36,426 nt of DNA from Bacillota bacterium (GCA_029776595.1 JAKOSX010000139.1:1-36426); one strand, 5' to 3'; positions 1 through 9,330 are shown, numbered from the stretch's first letter. Numbers and translations are program-made. The notes: a model not told the origin generated them from the sequence alone.

Positions 1-639
1 ACGAATCTGCTTCACCAATGGATGATGGCTCACCGCTTCAAAAGAAGGATGCGCTTTGGATCCGGGAAGATCCAGCACTAACCGGTCCGGCTGCGTCAGG
101 AGAAAACTTTTAACCTGAAAATCTTCCGTTCCGACCAGCAGAAAGGCAGGCCGCCCTTCATACTTGGTATTTTCGATGGCCAGCAAATAACTGTCAGCCC
201 AATTCATATGGAGCGTTGTAGCATCTTCTTTAATAATCTTCAACCCCAGTTTTAAAAGAAGCTCCACCGGGAGCCACAACTGACTGTCGGCTTCAAAAGG
301 CGCCGCCTTTAAAACATTTGGCGATCCGTCAATGGTATAAGCCGTATCGTCTTCCTTCAATATCAGGCTGGTTTTTCCTGATTTCAGTTGAATGCGACCG
401 GAATCCGGGTCCCAGTCGGTACTCATATGCAAGTATTTAACGATAAACGGCAAATTGATATATTTGGACCCGTTTATGGCAATCACTTTAATCTCGGGAC
501 TGACGGGTGATTTACCAAAGGTAAAGTGAATATTGGCACCGGTTTCGGCCCATGCGGGCGTTGCTACCATCAAGCTCAGAAAGACGACAAAACCGATCCA
601 TATCTTTCGGAACAAAGGGGTCCCCCCTTTCGCTTTCAT
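1..639 (-). CDS. Secreted copper-amine-oxidase-N/AMIN-domain protein, 3' end outside the window
   Basis: This gene runs off the left edge of the window, so only its first 213 codons are visible and they contain no stop. The start ATG at 639 is followed by a signal peptide (Arg/Lys, then a hydrophobic run, then Ala-rich cleavage region near residue 31). Residues about 45-150 look like the copper amine oxidase N-terminal domain common in secreted Firmicutes proteins (the INGSKYINLPF stretch and later LWLPVELLLKLGLKI). From about residue 165 an AMIN-like strand pattern appears, with PDRLVLDLPG. In this group the AMIN domain targets peptidoglycan and is usually followed by an amidase_3 catalytic domain, which would lie outside the window. 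It starts 56 bases downstream of pcrA in the same direction and may be cotranscribed with it. An amidase activity is inference only. Confidence 0.7.
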   Translation of the reverse strand, partial: MKAKGGTPLFRKIWIGFVVFLSLMVATPAWAETGANIHFTFGKSPVSPEIKVIAINGSKYINLPFIVKYLHMSTDWDPDSGRIQLKSGKTSLILKEDDTAYTIDGSPNVLKAAPFEADSQLWLPVELLLKLGLKIIKEDATTLHMNWADSYLLAIENTKYEGRPAFLLVGTEDFQVKSFLLTQPDRLVLDLPGSKAHPSFEAVSHHPLVKQIR

Positions 640-695
640 GTTTCGACCTTTTGCAAATGGTTCCTGCAAATTAAGGAAAAGTAAAACATGGGATG

Positions 696-2921
696 TTAAT
701 CCATTTTTTCGAGATTGGCATAGCCCAAGATCAACGACTTGACCCCCAGGCCCGGAAAAGCCACTTTGACCTGAGCATCTTCGCCGGTCCCCTCTTTGGT
801 GACCACCGTCCCAATGCCCCATTTGGGATGCTTCACCTTGCATCCCACCCTGATGTCATCCGAAGGGGTAGCCGCCGTCTTCGGCTTGACTTGGATTCCC
901 GGGGATACTGTCGACGGGATTCCGGCCGGTCTCACCGTCTGGCCGGAAAACGAAGAAACCATCGGCCTGGCAGAAACCTGCCGTGCCGCATTCCGCTCCT
1001 CTTTGATACGGATGATGACTTCCCTGGGGAGTTCCAGGAGGAACCGGGAAGGCACCGAATTGGTATAACTCCCATACATCACCCGCTGGCTCGCATGAGT
1101 CACATACAAACGCTGTTTAGCCCGGGTAATACCCACATAACAGAGGCGCCGTTCCTCTTCCAGTTCGCTGCTTTCCAGCAAAGAGCGGCTGTGGGGAAAG
1201 ATCCCTTCTTCCATCCCGGCCAGGAAAACCACGGGAAATTCCAATCCCTTGGCCGAATGAAGCGTCATCAGGACCACCGCATCCGCATCCGGTTCATAAT
1301 TGTCCACATCGGAAACCAGAGCCACAGTCTCCAAAAAAGCAGCCAGGCTTTTATCGTCGCTGTTTCGTTCGAACTCAACGGTCAAAGCCAGAAACTCGTC
1401 CAAGTTTTCCAGCCGGCTCTCCGCCTCGATGGTCCCTTCAGCCTTAAGTTCCTGGAGATAACCGCTTTCTTTCAAGATAGTTTCGGCCAATTCTTGCACC
1501 GATACGGTATCCCGTTTCATCAGCCAACCCAGCAACATGTGGTAAAAGGCAGACAAAGGCTTAACGGCCCGGGCGGTCAACGACGGTATCTCTTCCAAAC
1601 GGCTGAACCCTTCGAGAACGGTATAGTTGTTTTCCTGAAGGAAATAGAGAAACCGTTCAAAGCTGGACTCACCGATACCCCGCTTGGGCACGTTGATAAT
1701 CCGGCTAAGGCTGACCTGGTCGTCCGGATTGGCGACCACCCGCAAATAAGCTAAAATGTCCTTAATCTCTTTCCGTTCGTAGAAACGGAGGCCGCCGATA
1801 ACCCGATACGGCAGATTCCGTTGAACCAAAGCTTCCTCAAAGGAACGGGACTGAGCATTGGTCCGGTAAAGCAAGGCAATATCGTTGTATTTATACCCCT
1901 TATTCCGCACCAAATCAATGATTTCTTCCGCGATAAACCAGGCTTCTTCCCGGTCGTCGGCGGCACTGTACTCATAAATATTGTCACCGACAACGTTTTC
2001 GGTCCACAGCCGTTTCGGATGGCGGCTGCGGTTGTGCCGAATCACTTCATTGGCCGCATGAAGAATGGTCTGAGTGGAACGGTAATTCTGTTCCAACTTG
2101 ATCACTTTGACTTCCGGAAAATCCCGTTCAAACTCCAAAATATTGCGGACATCCGCGCTTCGGAAACTATAAATGGATTGGTCGTCATCCCCTACCACAC
2201 ATAAATTTCGGTATTTGGCGGCCAACAGATTAACCAGGACGTATTGGGCGTGATTGGTATCCTGGTACTCATCGATTAAGATATAACGGAACCGGTCCTG
2301 GTACTTTTCAAGAATATCCGGACGCTCCCGGAACAGTTGGACCGTCAGCATGATCAGGTCGTCGAAATCCAAGCCGTTATTGGCCTTTAGCCGTTTTTGA
2401 TACCGTCTGTACACTTCGGCCACAGTATTGGACCAAAAATCGGCCGCTTTCCGATAATAGGTCTCTGCGTCGATCAATTCGTTCTTCGCAGCGGAGATCG
2501 AATTCAAAATGGCCCGAGGTTGGAAATTCTTATCGCTAATGTTCAGCTCTTTCAGGACGTTTTTCACCACGGTAAGCTGATCCTGGCTGTCGAAAATAAC
2601 GAAGTTTTTCGAATAGCCCAGCGCTTCAATCTCCTGTCGTAAAATGCGGACACAGGCCGTATGGAAAGTATGCACCCAGATGGAACGGGCCATCTCTCCG
2701 ACCAGCGCTTCGACCCGGTCCCGCATTTCCTGGGCGGCTTTATTGGTGAAAGTCACCGCCAAAATATTCCACGGTGGCACACCGTTTGCCATTAAATACG
2801 CAATGCGCCGCGTCAATACCCGGGTTTTCCCGGAACCGGCTCCGGCGAGGACCAACAAAGGCCCTTCTGTATGACAAACCGCTTCCTTTTGCGGTTCATT
2901 TAAATCCTCAAGAATCATCAT
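696..2921 (-). CDS. pcrA: ATP-dependent DNA helicase PcrA (UvrD/Rep family)
   Basis: Superfamily 1A 3'-5' DNA helicase used in nucleotide excision repair and in clearing RecA filaments and stalled polymerases. The protein (741 residues from this start) has the Q-motif region LNEPQKEAV, Walker A GAGSGKT, the DEYQD Walker B box, the GDDDQSIYSFR motif III, QNYRST motif IV, and VVLMTLHSAKGLEFPVVF and ITRAKQRLYV near the C-terminal half. The last 50 residues, starting at GCKVKHPKWGIGTV, form the Tudor-like tail typical of Gram-positive PcrA. An ATG at 2954 gives 11 more residues but has no ribosome binding site. The tandem ATGs at 2921 and 2918 are preceded by GGAG at a good distance, so I choose 2921. 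Length and motif order fit PcrA very well. Confidence 0.95.
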   Translation of the reverse strand: MMILEDLNEPQKEAVCHTEGPLLVLAGAGSGKTRVLTRRIAYLMANGVPPWNILAVTFTNKAAQEMRDRVEALVGEMARSIWVHTFHTACVRILRQEIEALGYSKNFVIFDSQDQLTVVKNVLKELNISDKNFQPRAILNSISAAKNELIDAETYYRKAADFWSNTVAEVYRRYQKRLKANNGLDFDDLIMLTVQLFRERPDILEKYQDRFRYILIDEYQDTNHAQYVLVNLLAAKYRNLCVVGDDDQSIYSFRSADVRNILEFERDFPEVKVIKLEQNYRSTQTILHAANEVIRHNRSRHPKRLWTENVVGDNIYEYSAADDREEAWFIAEEIIDLVRNKGYKYNDIALLYRTNAQSRSFEEALVQRNLPYRVIGGLRFYERKEIKDILAYLRVVANPDDQVSLSRIINVPKRGIGESSFERFLYFLQENNYTVLEGFSRLEEIPSLTARAVKPLSAFYHMLLGWLMKRDTVSVQELAETILKESGYLQELKAEGTIEAESRLENLDEFLALTVEFERNSDDKSLAAFLETVALVSDVDNYEPDADAVVLMTLHSAKGLEFPVVFLAGMEEGIFPHSRSLLESSELEEERRLCYVGITRAKQRLYVTHASQRVMYGSYTNSVPSRFLLELPREVIIRIKEERNAARQVSARPMVSSFSGQTVRPAGIPSTVSPGIQVKPKTAATPSDDIRVGCKVKHPKWGIGTVVTKEGTGEDAQVKVAFPGLGVKSLILGYANLEKMD

Positions 2922-3031
2922 GTAATACGTCACTCCAATAACCGAATTTTTCATCCATGCGATAACCCGTCCGATTATATTTCCTGATGATTATCGGCTT
3001 TTCCTGCCAAAATGATGATTTAAAATCTTAT

Positions 3032-3065
3032 AAAAAAAGGGTTTGAAGATAACTCCCCAAACCCT
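3032..3065 (-). terminator. Rho-independent terminator of the pectate lyase gene
   Basis: Read on the minus strand, an 8-base stem (AGGGTTTG / CAAACCCT) with a 12-base loop is followed by seven T residues. It lies about 35 bases after the stop codon of the pectate lyase gene and separates it from pcrA. Confidence 0.85.
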
Positions 3066-3098
3066 GCGCATTATACGGATCGATGGAAACTGACGCGA

Positions 3099-5297
3099 TT
3101 AATAGCGGAATCCGCTTTTCAACGAACGGTTGACGACTTGCATAAAGTCGTTCGGAGCAATGGAACCGTCTCGGTTGCGGACGAACGGTTTCAGCGTCAC
3201 GCTCTTGAAATCTTTGGCAGATAATTTAACGCCTTTGTTGTTCTGTGAATGACTGCCGTTGTAGAAATAATTATTCGCTGAAAGCAGCATATCCGGCAGA
3301 ACATCGGCAGCCCCGGGTTTCGTCCGGAACGAAATATTATTTTTTGCAACAAATTGTGGAGTCGCATTCGGATAGTTTGCAAAATTGAAGTTGGCTCTTC
3401 CGTTATCCACCGACGTCGTGTTTTCGACGATAATCGCCGGATTGCTGTTGCTGGACACTCCGAAGGTCTCATTGTTAAAGGCTAAGCTGTTTCTTAAGAC
3501 ATGTTTGACAGGTAAGCCCTCACCGCCCAGCTTAAATCCGTTGCCGTCGCCCTTGGTCCGGTACCCGTCCGACATTCTCCCGTTGCCGTATGAAATACAG
3601 TTTTCGATAACCACTACACCGATAGGACCGGTCTCCAGCTTGGAATATAAGTCCCAACCGTCATCGCAGTTGTTATAGGCGATACATCCTCTGAAAACGT
3701 TGCCGGGTCCGCAGGTGAGTTTGGCCGCAAATCCGTCGGCGTTATTTTCGGAAGGATCCCGGTTATCAAAGGAAGTACAGTTTAAAATCAGGTTGTTTGC
3801 CGGCCATTTTTCAAAAGGCTCCGTGGCCAGGCCGCTGATCTGCAAACCGGTCTCACCGTTGGCATAGGTCTGCACCAATTCGACGATATTATGGCTTCCG
3901 GAGATCCGAAGGCCGTTACCTGAAGATTTGGTAATATCGATTCCGACGATTTTCCAATAGTCCCCGGCCAAGAATACGCCGTTTGCTTTCTTGCCGAAAT
4001 CAAAGACGGGCTTTTCACCCGGATAGGCCGCCAGGACTTTCAATTTTCCGGGGGCACCGTTATTGCCCCGTTCAATCATGATTGGTGCGGATAATTCGTA
4101 GACCCCGCCCCGCACATAAATGGTCTGTCCGGTTTGGGCAAATTGAACCGCCGAATAAATATCGATGGGATCCGCTTCGGTACCGGCAGCGTTAGCCGTC
4201 CCTTTAGGCGATACATAAATCGGTTCACCGGGTTTCCCGTAATTTTTGAAGGTTACCATATGTCTCAACCGGACCGGTGCCGTACTGGTGATGGTCTCAA
4301 CCGGATCCGGGGTGAGGGTCACGTCAAAACTGTTATTCCCTTTGACCAACACGGTCTGGGTATTCACCGTCTGATTGGCTTCCACCGGATTGTCAAAAAC
4401 CTTCTTGCCGTTATGCAAAACCTCCAAGCGGCCTTTGGCATTCGGCTGCAGACTGAAAGTATAATCCGCCACCGGCGAACCGGCCAACGAAAGGACCGTC
4501 ACCGCCGGTTCGACCGCTTCCGGAGGTTCCGGCAGTCCGGGCTCATCGGTAGCTACATCGGAAAATTTCACTTGAATATCGGATACCGTAATGGAAGCGA
4601 CCCGTGCTGCAAAAAAGCCAACATAAATACGGTCCGGATCCAGTATTTCCAATTGTTTCGGACGATAATAAATCTTTTCAGGCCCGTTGTTGACAGACGC
4701 ATGATAACCGGTATTGGTCTTGCGCAGTTTCAACTCGTAGACCGCAGTCCCGTCATTGGCCGGGCGCTCTCCCATTTTCCACACGTTTTCCATTTTGGCG
4801 CCGGCTCCGGAAGGGTCTTTCACATGATTCCGGAATACCGACTGGATCAGGCCCCGATAGCCACCAACCATCACCATGTTGGACGGAAATACCGTACTGT
4901 CCATATGATTACCGATGGCATCCCGGGCCATAATCCCGAACGCTTCCTGATTGTCGGGGATCGGTTTGGCAAAATAGTTGACTCTTACTTTACCGGAGAT
5001 TTCAAAATTTTTGGAAGAATCCACTTCGATATAATAATAGGAAATGCCGTCATGGGACGAGGCGACTTTGCCTCCGACAACGCTTCCGTCCTTTTCTCCG
5101 GCGATGAGCGTTACCGATTGCGTCGCTTCATCCACGATGACTTTATTCCTGTCTTCCCCAATGGATTGTCCGAAAATAATCGACTTCCACTCAAGATTAG
5201 TCGCTGCTCCCGTCGTTGCCGGAATAAACGTCGCACTGAGAGCGAACACCAGCAACATCAGGATCGGCAACCGCCGAGTCATTTGCACATGGTTCAT
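3099..5297 (-). CDS. Secreted pectate lyase, polysaccharide lyase family 9
   Basis: Extracellular enzyme that cleaves polygalacturonate by calcium-dependent beta-elimination. The 732-residue protein begins with a signal peptide (to about residue 31). Residues about 35-250 form a beta-sandwich-like region that may bind carbohydrate, followed by a short Pro-flanked linker domain near 265-345. The C-terminal half is a parallel beta-helix that starts with YVSPKGTANAAG and TIYVRGGVYEL. The family 9 calcium ligands are visible: D521 in NADGF and D545, D546 and D549 in CDDGWDLYSK, and the catalytic lysine is K589 in GNGFKLGG. The D-to-D spacings (24, 1 and 3) match those I recall for Pel9A of Dickeya. 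The start has a strong AAGGAGGA ribosome binding site. It is a single-gene unit with its own promoter and terminator and fits with the kdgK/IclR genes further right. Confidence 0.92.
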   Translation of the reverse strand: MNHVQMTRRLPILMLLVFALSATFIPATTGAATNLEWKSIIFGQSIGEDRNKVIVDEATQSVTLIAGEKDGSVVGGKVASSHDGISYYYIEVDSSKNFEISGKVRVNYFAKPIPDNQEAFGIMARDAIGNHMDSTVFPSNMVMVGGYRGLIQSVFRNHVKDPSGAGAKMENVWKMGERPANDGTAVYELKLRKTNTGYHASVNNGPEKIYYRPKQLEILDPDRIYVGFFAARVASITVSDIQVKFSDVATDEPGLPEPPEAVEPAVTVLSLAGSPVADYTFSLQPNAKGRLEVLHNGKKVFDNPVEANQTVNTQTVLVKGNNSFDVTLTPDPVETITSTAPVRLRHMVTFKNYGKPGEPIYVSPKGTANAAGTEADPIDIYSAVQFAQTGQTIYVRGGVYELSAPIMIERGNNGAPGKLKVLAAYPGEKPVFDFGKKANGVFLAGDYWKIVGIDITKSSGNGLRISGSHNIVELVQTYANGETGLQISGLATEPFEKWPANNLILNCTSFDNRDPSENNADGFAAKLTCGPGNVFRGCIAYNNCDDGWDLYSKLETGPIGVVVIENCISYGNGRMSDGYRTKGDGNGFKLGGEGLPVKHVLRNSLAFNNETFGVSSNSNPAIIVENTTSVDNGRANFNFANYPNATPQFVAKNNISFRTKPGAADVLPDMLLSANNYFYNGSHSQNNKGVKLSAKDFKSVTLKPFVRNRDGSIAPNDFMQVVNRSLKSGFRY

Positions 5298-5345
5298 TGA
5301 GAGCCTCTCCTCCTTGCTATGTATACGTTTAAATTGACTATTAAT

Positions 5346-5374
5346 ATTATATAACGCATTGTTAAGAAATACAA
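5346..5374 (-). promoter_or_regulatory. Sigma-A-type promoter of the pectate lyase gene
   Basis: On the minus strand there is TTGTAT, a 17-base spacer, and a perfect TATAAT, about 50 bases upstream of the ATG at 5297. Just downstream, at 5320-5333, lies TGTATACGTTTAAA, which resembles a catabolite-responsive (cre) element with two mismatches. The promoter is convincing; the cre reading is weak. Confidence 0.75.
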
Positions 5375-5401
5375 AATATATTTTTATACTCAGAAAAATA
5401 A

Positions 5402-5614
5402 TTACCCGATATAAACAAATCGCGGTTTTAATTCCCCATCCACTTCAACCTGCTCTTCAAACATAGTTCGGGGCCGCACCCATAGGCCGCCGTCGCCGTA
5501 CAAAGCCCGGTATACAACATATTCCTCCAGCGTCTCACTGTGTTTTGCCACTCCGATCACTTCATATTCTTTGCCTTTGAAATGGCGGTACCGTCCCGGT
5601 TTTAAGGTATCCAT
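5402..5614 (-). CDS. DUF1653 family small protein
   Basis: A 70-residue protein with the DUF1653 pattern: LKPGRYRHFKGKEYEVIGVA, then a HSETLEEYVVYRALYG stretch and VRPRTMFEE near the end. The family is a small beta-rich fold, widespread and of unknown function. A longer reading frame to 5722 exists, but AAAGGGGA sits six bases before the ATG at 5614, so the short form is preferred and agrees with the usual family length. It is transcribed away from the MATE gene; the two share the short region at 5615-5746. Confidence 0.85.
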   Translation of the reverse strand: MDTLKPGRYRHFKGKEYEVIGVAKHSETLEEYVVYRALYGDGGLWVRPRTMFEEQVEVDGELKPRFVYIG

Positions 5615-5703
5615 CCCCATTCCCCTTTCATATCCTTTTTCTTGGTTTCCAGCAAATAATGGTTGCAAATGTTTTGATCCCGCAAGAAAAGTTGAGTGTA
5701 ACA

Positions 5704-5712
5704 TGGTATAAT
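5704..5712 (+). promoter_or_regulatory. Extended -10 promoter of the MATE transporter gene
   Basis: TGGTATAAT is an extended -10 element (TG, one base, TATAAT) 34 bases before the ATG at 5747. No good -35 hexamer is visible, as often seen with extended -10 promoters. Confidence 0.6.
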
Positions 5713-5746
5713 ATCGATACATTATTAAAACTTAAGGTAAATAAGG

Positions 5747-7144
5747 ATGTTTAATGTTCAAAAGAACAAAACGCTTCGTCAGGATATTTTGCGGTTGACC
5801 ATCCCGGTCATCGCCGAGCAAACCTTCATCATCCTGATGGGTGTCATCAACACCATGATGGCCGGCCATATCAGCAAGGAAGCAGCGGCCGCCATCGGCA
5901 TGATCGATTCCCTCAATAATATTTTCATCGCCGCCTTCTCCTCGCTGGCTGTCGGTGGCACTGTCATCGTCGCCCATTATACCGGCAAGTCCGACCGGAT
6001 AGGTGCGGGAGATGCTTCCAAACAAGCCATTTACGGCGGGATCGCTTTGGCTTCCTGCATCGCCATCCTGGCCGGTATCTTCCGTTATCCCCTGATTCAC
6101 CTGTTATACCAGGGCGCAGAACCTGCCGTTCTGACGTTAGCCTTTACATACCTCGAATATACCCTGCCCACTTATCCTTTGATCGCCGTCACCACTATTG
6201 CTTGCGGAGTTCTCCGGGGATCGGGCAACACGAAAGCCCCGGCTCAGGTCATGATCTTCATGAATCTTATCAACGTCATTGCCAGTTATCTATTTATTTT
6301 CGGGCTTCACATTCCGTTTACCCCTATCCGTCTTCCCGGCGGCGGGGTCCGAGGCGCAGCCGTCGGCATCGGTTTAGCCCGGTTCCTTGGCGGAATCATC
6401 TTAATCTTCATCCTCATCCGGGGAACAGCCAACCTGAAGATCGAACACATCTTCCGATTCAAGCCTGACTGGGAAAAATTAAGATCCATTCTGGCCATCG
6501 GCGTTCCGGCCAGCATTGAGTCATTACTCTTCAGTTTGGGAAAACTGATCACCCAAACCTTCATCGTCGCCCTGGGCACAGTGGCCATCGTCGCCAATTC
6601 GGTAGCCAATTCCATCCACGGTCTGATGATGATCCCCGGAAGCGCCCTGGGGATTGCCGCCACCACTCTGGTCGGCCAGCATATGGGACGCCAGGATCCG
6701 AAAGGAGCCACCGTCGCCTTAAGCTATATGAATAGATTGGCCATGCTCGCCCTGTTCCTGTTCAATCTGGCCTTTATACCGATCTATCCGGCTTTAGCCT
6801 CCCTATATACGCCCAGCCGGGAAGTTTCGGTGCTTGCTGCGAATTTGCTGACGGCTACCGCTATTGTCTCTTTCGCTTGGCCTTTCGCTTTCCTCTTGCC
6901 CGCCGGATTAAAGGGGGCCGGAGACGTCCGTTATACTTTAACCGTATCCACGCTCAGCATGTGGCTGTTCCGGATCAGTTTGGGCTATATCCTGTGTATC
7001 CAGCTGAGGATGGGGGCATTAGGCGTCTGGTGCGGCATGTACACCGATTGGTTCATTCGGGGTATCGCCTTTTATATCCGATTGCATAACGGAAAATGGC
7101 AACGACACACTGTCATTAAAAACAGCCGGGCCGTCAAAGCCTGA
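5747..7144 (+). CDS. MATE family multidrug/sodium exporter
   Basis: Inner-membrane antiporter of the MATE (NorM/DinF-like) family that expels cationic compounds using a sodium or proton gradient. At 465 residues it has the normal length, and about twelve hydrophobic segments are visible. Family features include the N-terminal LRLTIPVIAEQTFIILMGVI segment, the GVLRGSGNTKAP loop after helix 4, and ASIESLLFSLGKLI and LPAGLKGAGDVRYTL in the second half. AAGG at 5734 provides the ribosome binding site. The gene stands alone, with an extended -10 promoter upstream and a symmetrical terminator downstream shared with the convergent sugar kinase gene. Its substrate cannot be read from sequence. Confidence 0.93.
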   Translation: MFNVQKNKTLRQDILRLTIPVIAEQTFIILMGVINTMMAGHISKEAAAAIGMIDSLNNIFIAAFSSLAVGGTVIVAHYTGKSDRIGAGDASKQAIYGGIALASCIAILAGIFRYPLIHLLYQGAEPAVLTLAFTYLEYTLPTYPLIAVTTIACGVLRGSGNTKAPAQVMIFMNLINVIASYLFIFGLHIPFTPIRLPGGGVRGAAVGIGLARFLGGIILIFILIRGTANLKIEHIFRFKPDWEKLRSILAIGVPASIESLLFSLGKLITQTFIVALGTVAIVANSVANSIHGLMMIPGSALGIAATTLVGQHMGRQDPKGATVALSYMNRLAMLALFLFNLAFIPIYPALASLYTPSREVSVLAANLLTATAIVSFAWPFAFLLPAGLKGAGDVRYTLTVSTLSMWLFRISLGYILCIQLRMGALGVWCGMYTDWFIRGIAFYIRLHNGKWQRHTVIKNSRAVKA

Positions 7145-7205
7145 TTTTTCCTTGACTCTCTCCTATCATCCGCCTACATCCATATCAGACCCAATCAAGA
7201 AAGAA

Positions 7206-7235
7206 AAAAGCTATCTCCTGCAGGAGATAGCTTTT
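7206..7235. terminator. Bidirectional terminator between the MATE and kdgK genes
   Basis: A perfect 30-base palindrome centred between 7220 and 7221 (AAAAGCTATCTCCTG and its complement). It has A residues on the left and T residues on the right, so it can terminate both the plus-strand MATE gene and the minus-strand sugar kinase gene. Confidence 0.9.
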
Positions 7236-7248
7236 AATTTAAGAAAGC

Positions 7249-8361
7249 TTACCGGTCAACCCGGGCGCTTCCGCCACCCATGACTTTTTCCACTTCTTTT
7301 AAGCTGGCCATTGAGGTGTCACCCGGAGTGGTCATCGCCAAAGCGCCGTGAGCAGCACCATAGTTAACCGCTTTCTCCGGATCACCGGTGGTAATCAATC
7401 CGTAAATCAAGCCGGAAGCGAAGCTGTCGCCGCCGCCAACCCGGTCCATAATCTCCAAGCCATTGTATTCTTTAGCTTTGTAAATTTGGCCGTCAGCCCA
7501 GCACATGGCGCTCCAGTCATTGATGGTGGCGGTCCGGACCGTCCGGAGGGTGGTAGCCACCACTTTGAAGTTGGGATAAGTCTTCACAACTTCATTAATC
7601 ATCTTCTTGTACCCTTCGATATTCAGCTCTTTCAATTGAGCGTCATTGCCTTCAACCTCAAAGCCGAGGCAAGCGGTGAAGTCCTCTTCGTTTCCGATCA
7701 TAACATCGATGTATTTGGCGATCTCTTTGTTGACTTCCTGGGCTCTCGCCTGGCCACCAATGGCCTTCCACAAAGAAGGACGATAGTTCAGGTCGTAAGA
7801 AACGATGGTGCCGTATTGTTTAGCCTTTTGAACGGCTTCCAACACCACTTCCGGAGTGGTATCAGAGAGAGCGGCAAAAATACCGCCGGTATGGAACCAA
7901 CGGGTACCCAAAGTACCGAAGATGTAATCCCAGTCGATATCGCCTTTCTTCAATTGAGAAGCAGCGGTATTGGCCCGGTCGGAAACGCCGAGAGCACCGC
8001 GGATACCGAAACCTCTTTCGGTGAAGTTCAAACCGTTACGAACCGTACGGCCGATGCCGTCATAAGGCACCCACTTAATGAGAGACGTGTCAACGCCACC
8101 TTGCATGATGAAATCTTCGATCAAGCGACCGACTTCATTGTCGGCAAAAGCAGTAACAACGGCTACATCCATGCCAAAGCATTTCTTGAGTCCGCGGGAG
8201 ACGTTATATTCTCCGCCGCCTTCCCAAGCTCTGAAGTAACGGGCGGTTTTAATCCGGCCTTCACCGGGATCCAACCGCAGCATAACTTCACCCAGGGAGA
8301 TACAGTCATACTTGCACTGTGATTTTGGTTTAACGTTCAAATTGACGATGGCCACAGCCAT
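7249..8361 (-). CDS. kdgK: PfkB family sugar kinase, probable 2-dehydro-3-deoxygluconokinase
   Basis: Cytoplasmic kinase that probably phosphorylates 2-keto-3-deoxygluconate with ATP in the last steps of pectin and uronate breakdown. The protein (370 residues) has the N-terminal LGEVMLRLDPGEGRI start of KdgK-type kinases, the first PfkB signature GGGEYNVSRGLKKCFG, and the second signature DRVGGGDSFASG with the catalytic Asp. The functional name rests on overall KdgK-like sequence and on the IclR regulator 175 bases upstream in the same direction; another sugar kinase specificity is possible. The ATG at 8361 lies only two bases after AAGGAGG, and a GTG six bases later (8355) has better spacing and may be the true start. 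A longer frame to 8466 has no ribosome binding site. Confidence 0.85.
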   Translation of the reverse strand: MAVAIVNLNVKPKSQCKYDCISLGEVMLRLDPGEGRIKTARYFRAWEGGGEYNVSRGLKKCFGMDVAVVTAFADNEVGRLIEDFIMQGGVDTSLIKWVPYDGIGRTVRNGLNFTERGFGIRGALGVSDRANTAASQLKKGDIDWDYIFGTLGTRWFHTGGIFAALSDTTPEVVLEAVQKAKQYGTIVSYDLNYRPSLWKAIGGQARAQEVNKEIAKYIDVMIGNEEDFTACLGFEVEGNDAQLKELNIEGYKKMINEVVKTYPNFKVVATTLRTVRTATINDWSAMCWADGQIYKAKEYNGLEIMDRVGGGDSFASGLIYGLITTGDPEKAVNYGAAHGALAMTTPGDTSMASLKEVEKVMGGGSARVDR

Positions 8362-8536
8362 AACCTCCTTTAGATTTTTTATAGAATGTGTTTTTAACCA
8401 CACTTTAATGACAATATAATGAACGCTCACGATCGGTCCGGTATACAGTTCACAGCACATAGTCAATGAAGACTTTACTTTGCGGCCTTTTTTCCTCTTG
8501 ATTAATTAACTGTCAACTGTCAACCAGGCCCTCGAC

Positions 8537-9319
8537 TCACGGCTCATGCCCCATACCTTTGGTATACCCCATCCGTTTCGATATCTCCTGAGCGGTTCGG
8601 ACGACATGGGTTGCAATTTCCTCATCCCGGTCAGGATGGATGATCCGTTTGTCTCCCGACACACTGACCGCAGCGATGACTTTCCCGGTGTAATCATAAA
8701 TCGGTGCCGCAATGCAGCGAATCCCCGGTTCGTGTTCTTCGTTGTCCAATGCCCATCCGTTGCGAATCACCTGGCAGACGGCTTCTTTCAACTGTTCCGG
8801 AGAACACAGGGTATTAGGAGTAAATGCCTCATATGGGAGTTGGCCGAGGACCTCATTTAAGCGTTCGGGACTCAGTCCCGACAATAACGTTTTGCCGATG
8901 GCCGAACAATGCACCGGAACGCGCCGGCCAATCTGAGAATACATCCGGATGGTATTGACCAGCTCAACCTTTTCGATATATATGACTTCCAGTCCTTCCA
9001 AAATGGCCAAATGCACCGGCTGCCCCACGATTTCGGCCAAGCGACGCATAAAGGGCAACGCTTCGGTCTTCAACTCCAGCTGTTTCAGGAAGAGGCCGCT
9101 GATTTCCATAAATCTTAAGCCAAGTTTGTAAGTATTGTTCCGAGGGTTTTTCTCAATATAACCCCGGTTGGACAAGGCATTGAGCAAACGGTGGACCGTG
9201 CTCTTATGAAGCCCCAACTGTTGTCCGATCTCCGTCACTCCCAGGCCGTCTTTTGACGTAGCTAAGAGTTCAATGACATCGAAGGCCCGTTCCAGGGTCT
9301 GGACTTTTTGATCCGCCAT
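8537..9319 (-). CDS. kdgR: IclR family transcriptional regulator, KdgR-like
   Basis: DNA-binding regulator of 260 residues. Residues about 5-65 form the IclR winged helix (VTEIGQQLGLHKSTVHRLLN as the recognition helix region), and residues about 80-250 form the IclR effector domain with PVHCSAIGKTLLSG and YDYTGKVIAAVSVSG. IclR members near kdgK usually sense 2-keto-3-deoxygluconate and repress pectin genes, so a KdgR role is likely but inferred. The start at 9319 follows AGGTGGAG. A longer frame to 9367 would place the operators inside the coding region and is rejected. The gene has a good promoter with two overlapping palindromes downstream of it, which suggests autoregulation, and it may be cotranscribed with kdgK. 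Confidence 0.88.
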   Translation of the reverse strand: MADQKVQTLERAFDVIELLATSKDGLGVTEIGQQLGLHKSTVHRLLNALSNRGYIEKNPRNNTYKLGLRFMEISGLFLKQLELKTEALPFMRRLAEIVGQPVHLAILEGLEVIYIEKVELVNTIRMYSQIGRRVPVHCSAIGKTLLSGLSPERLNEVLGQLPYEAFTPNTLCSPEQLKEAVCQVIRNGWALDNEEHEPGIRCIAAPIYDYTGKVIAAVSVSGDKRIIHPDRDEEIATHVVRTAQEISKRMGYTKGMGHEP

Positions 9320-9330
9320 ACTCCACCTGC

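Noticed and set aside
693-1754. 353-codon open frame on the plus strand
   Set aside because: It is antisense to pcrA, has shadow-type composition and no start signal.
4134-5300. 388-codon open frame on the plus strand
   Set aside because: It lies fully antisense to the pectate lyase gene, is rich in Arg, His and Gly as expected from an antisense shadow, and has no ribosome binding site.
8362-8536. Promoter or operator directly before kdgK
   Set aside because: TTGACA repeats and several AT-rich boxes are present, but none has a -10 at 16-18 bases, and no TGAAAC/GTTTCA palindrome was found.
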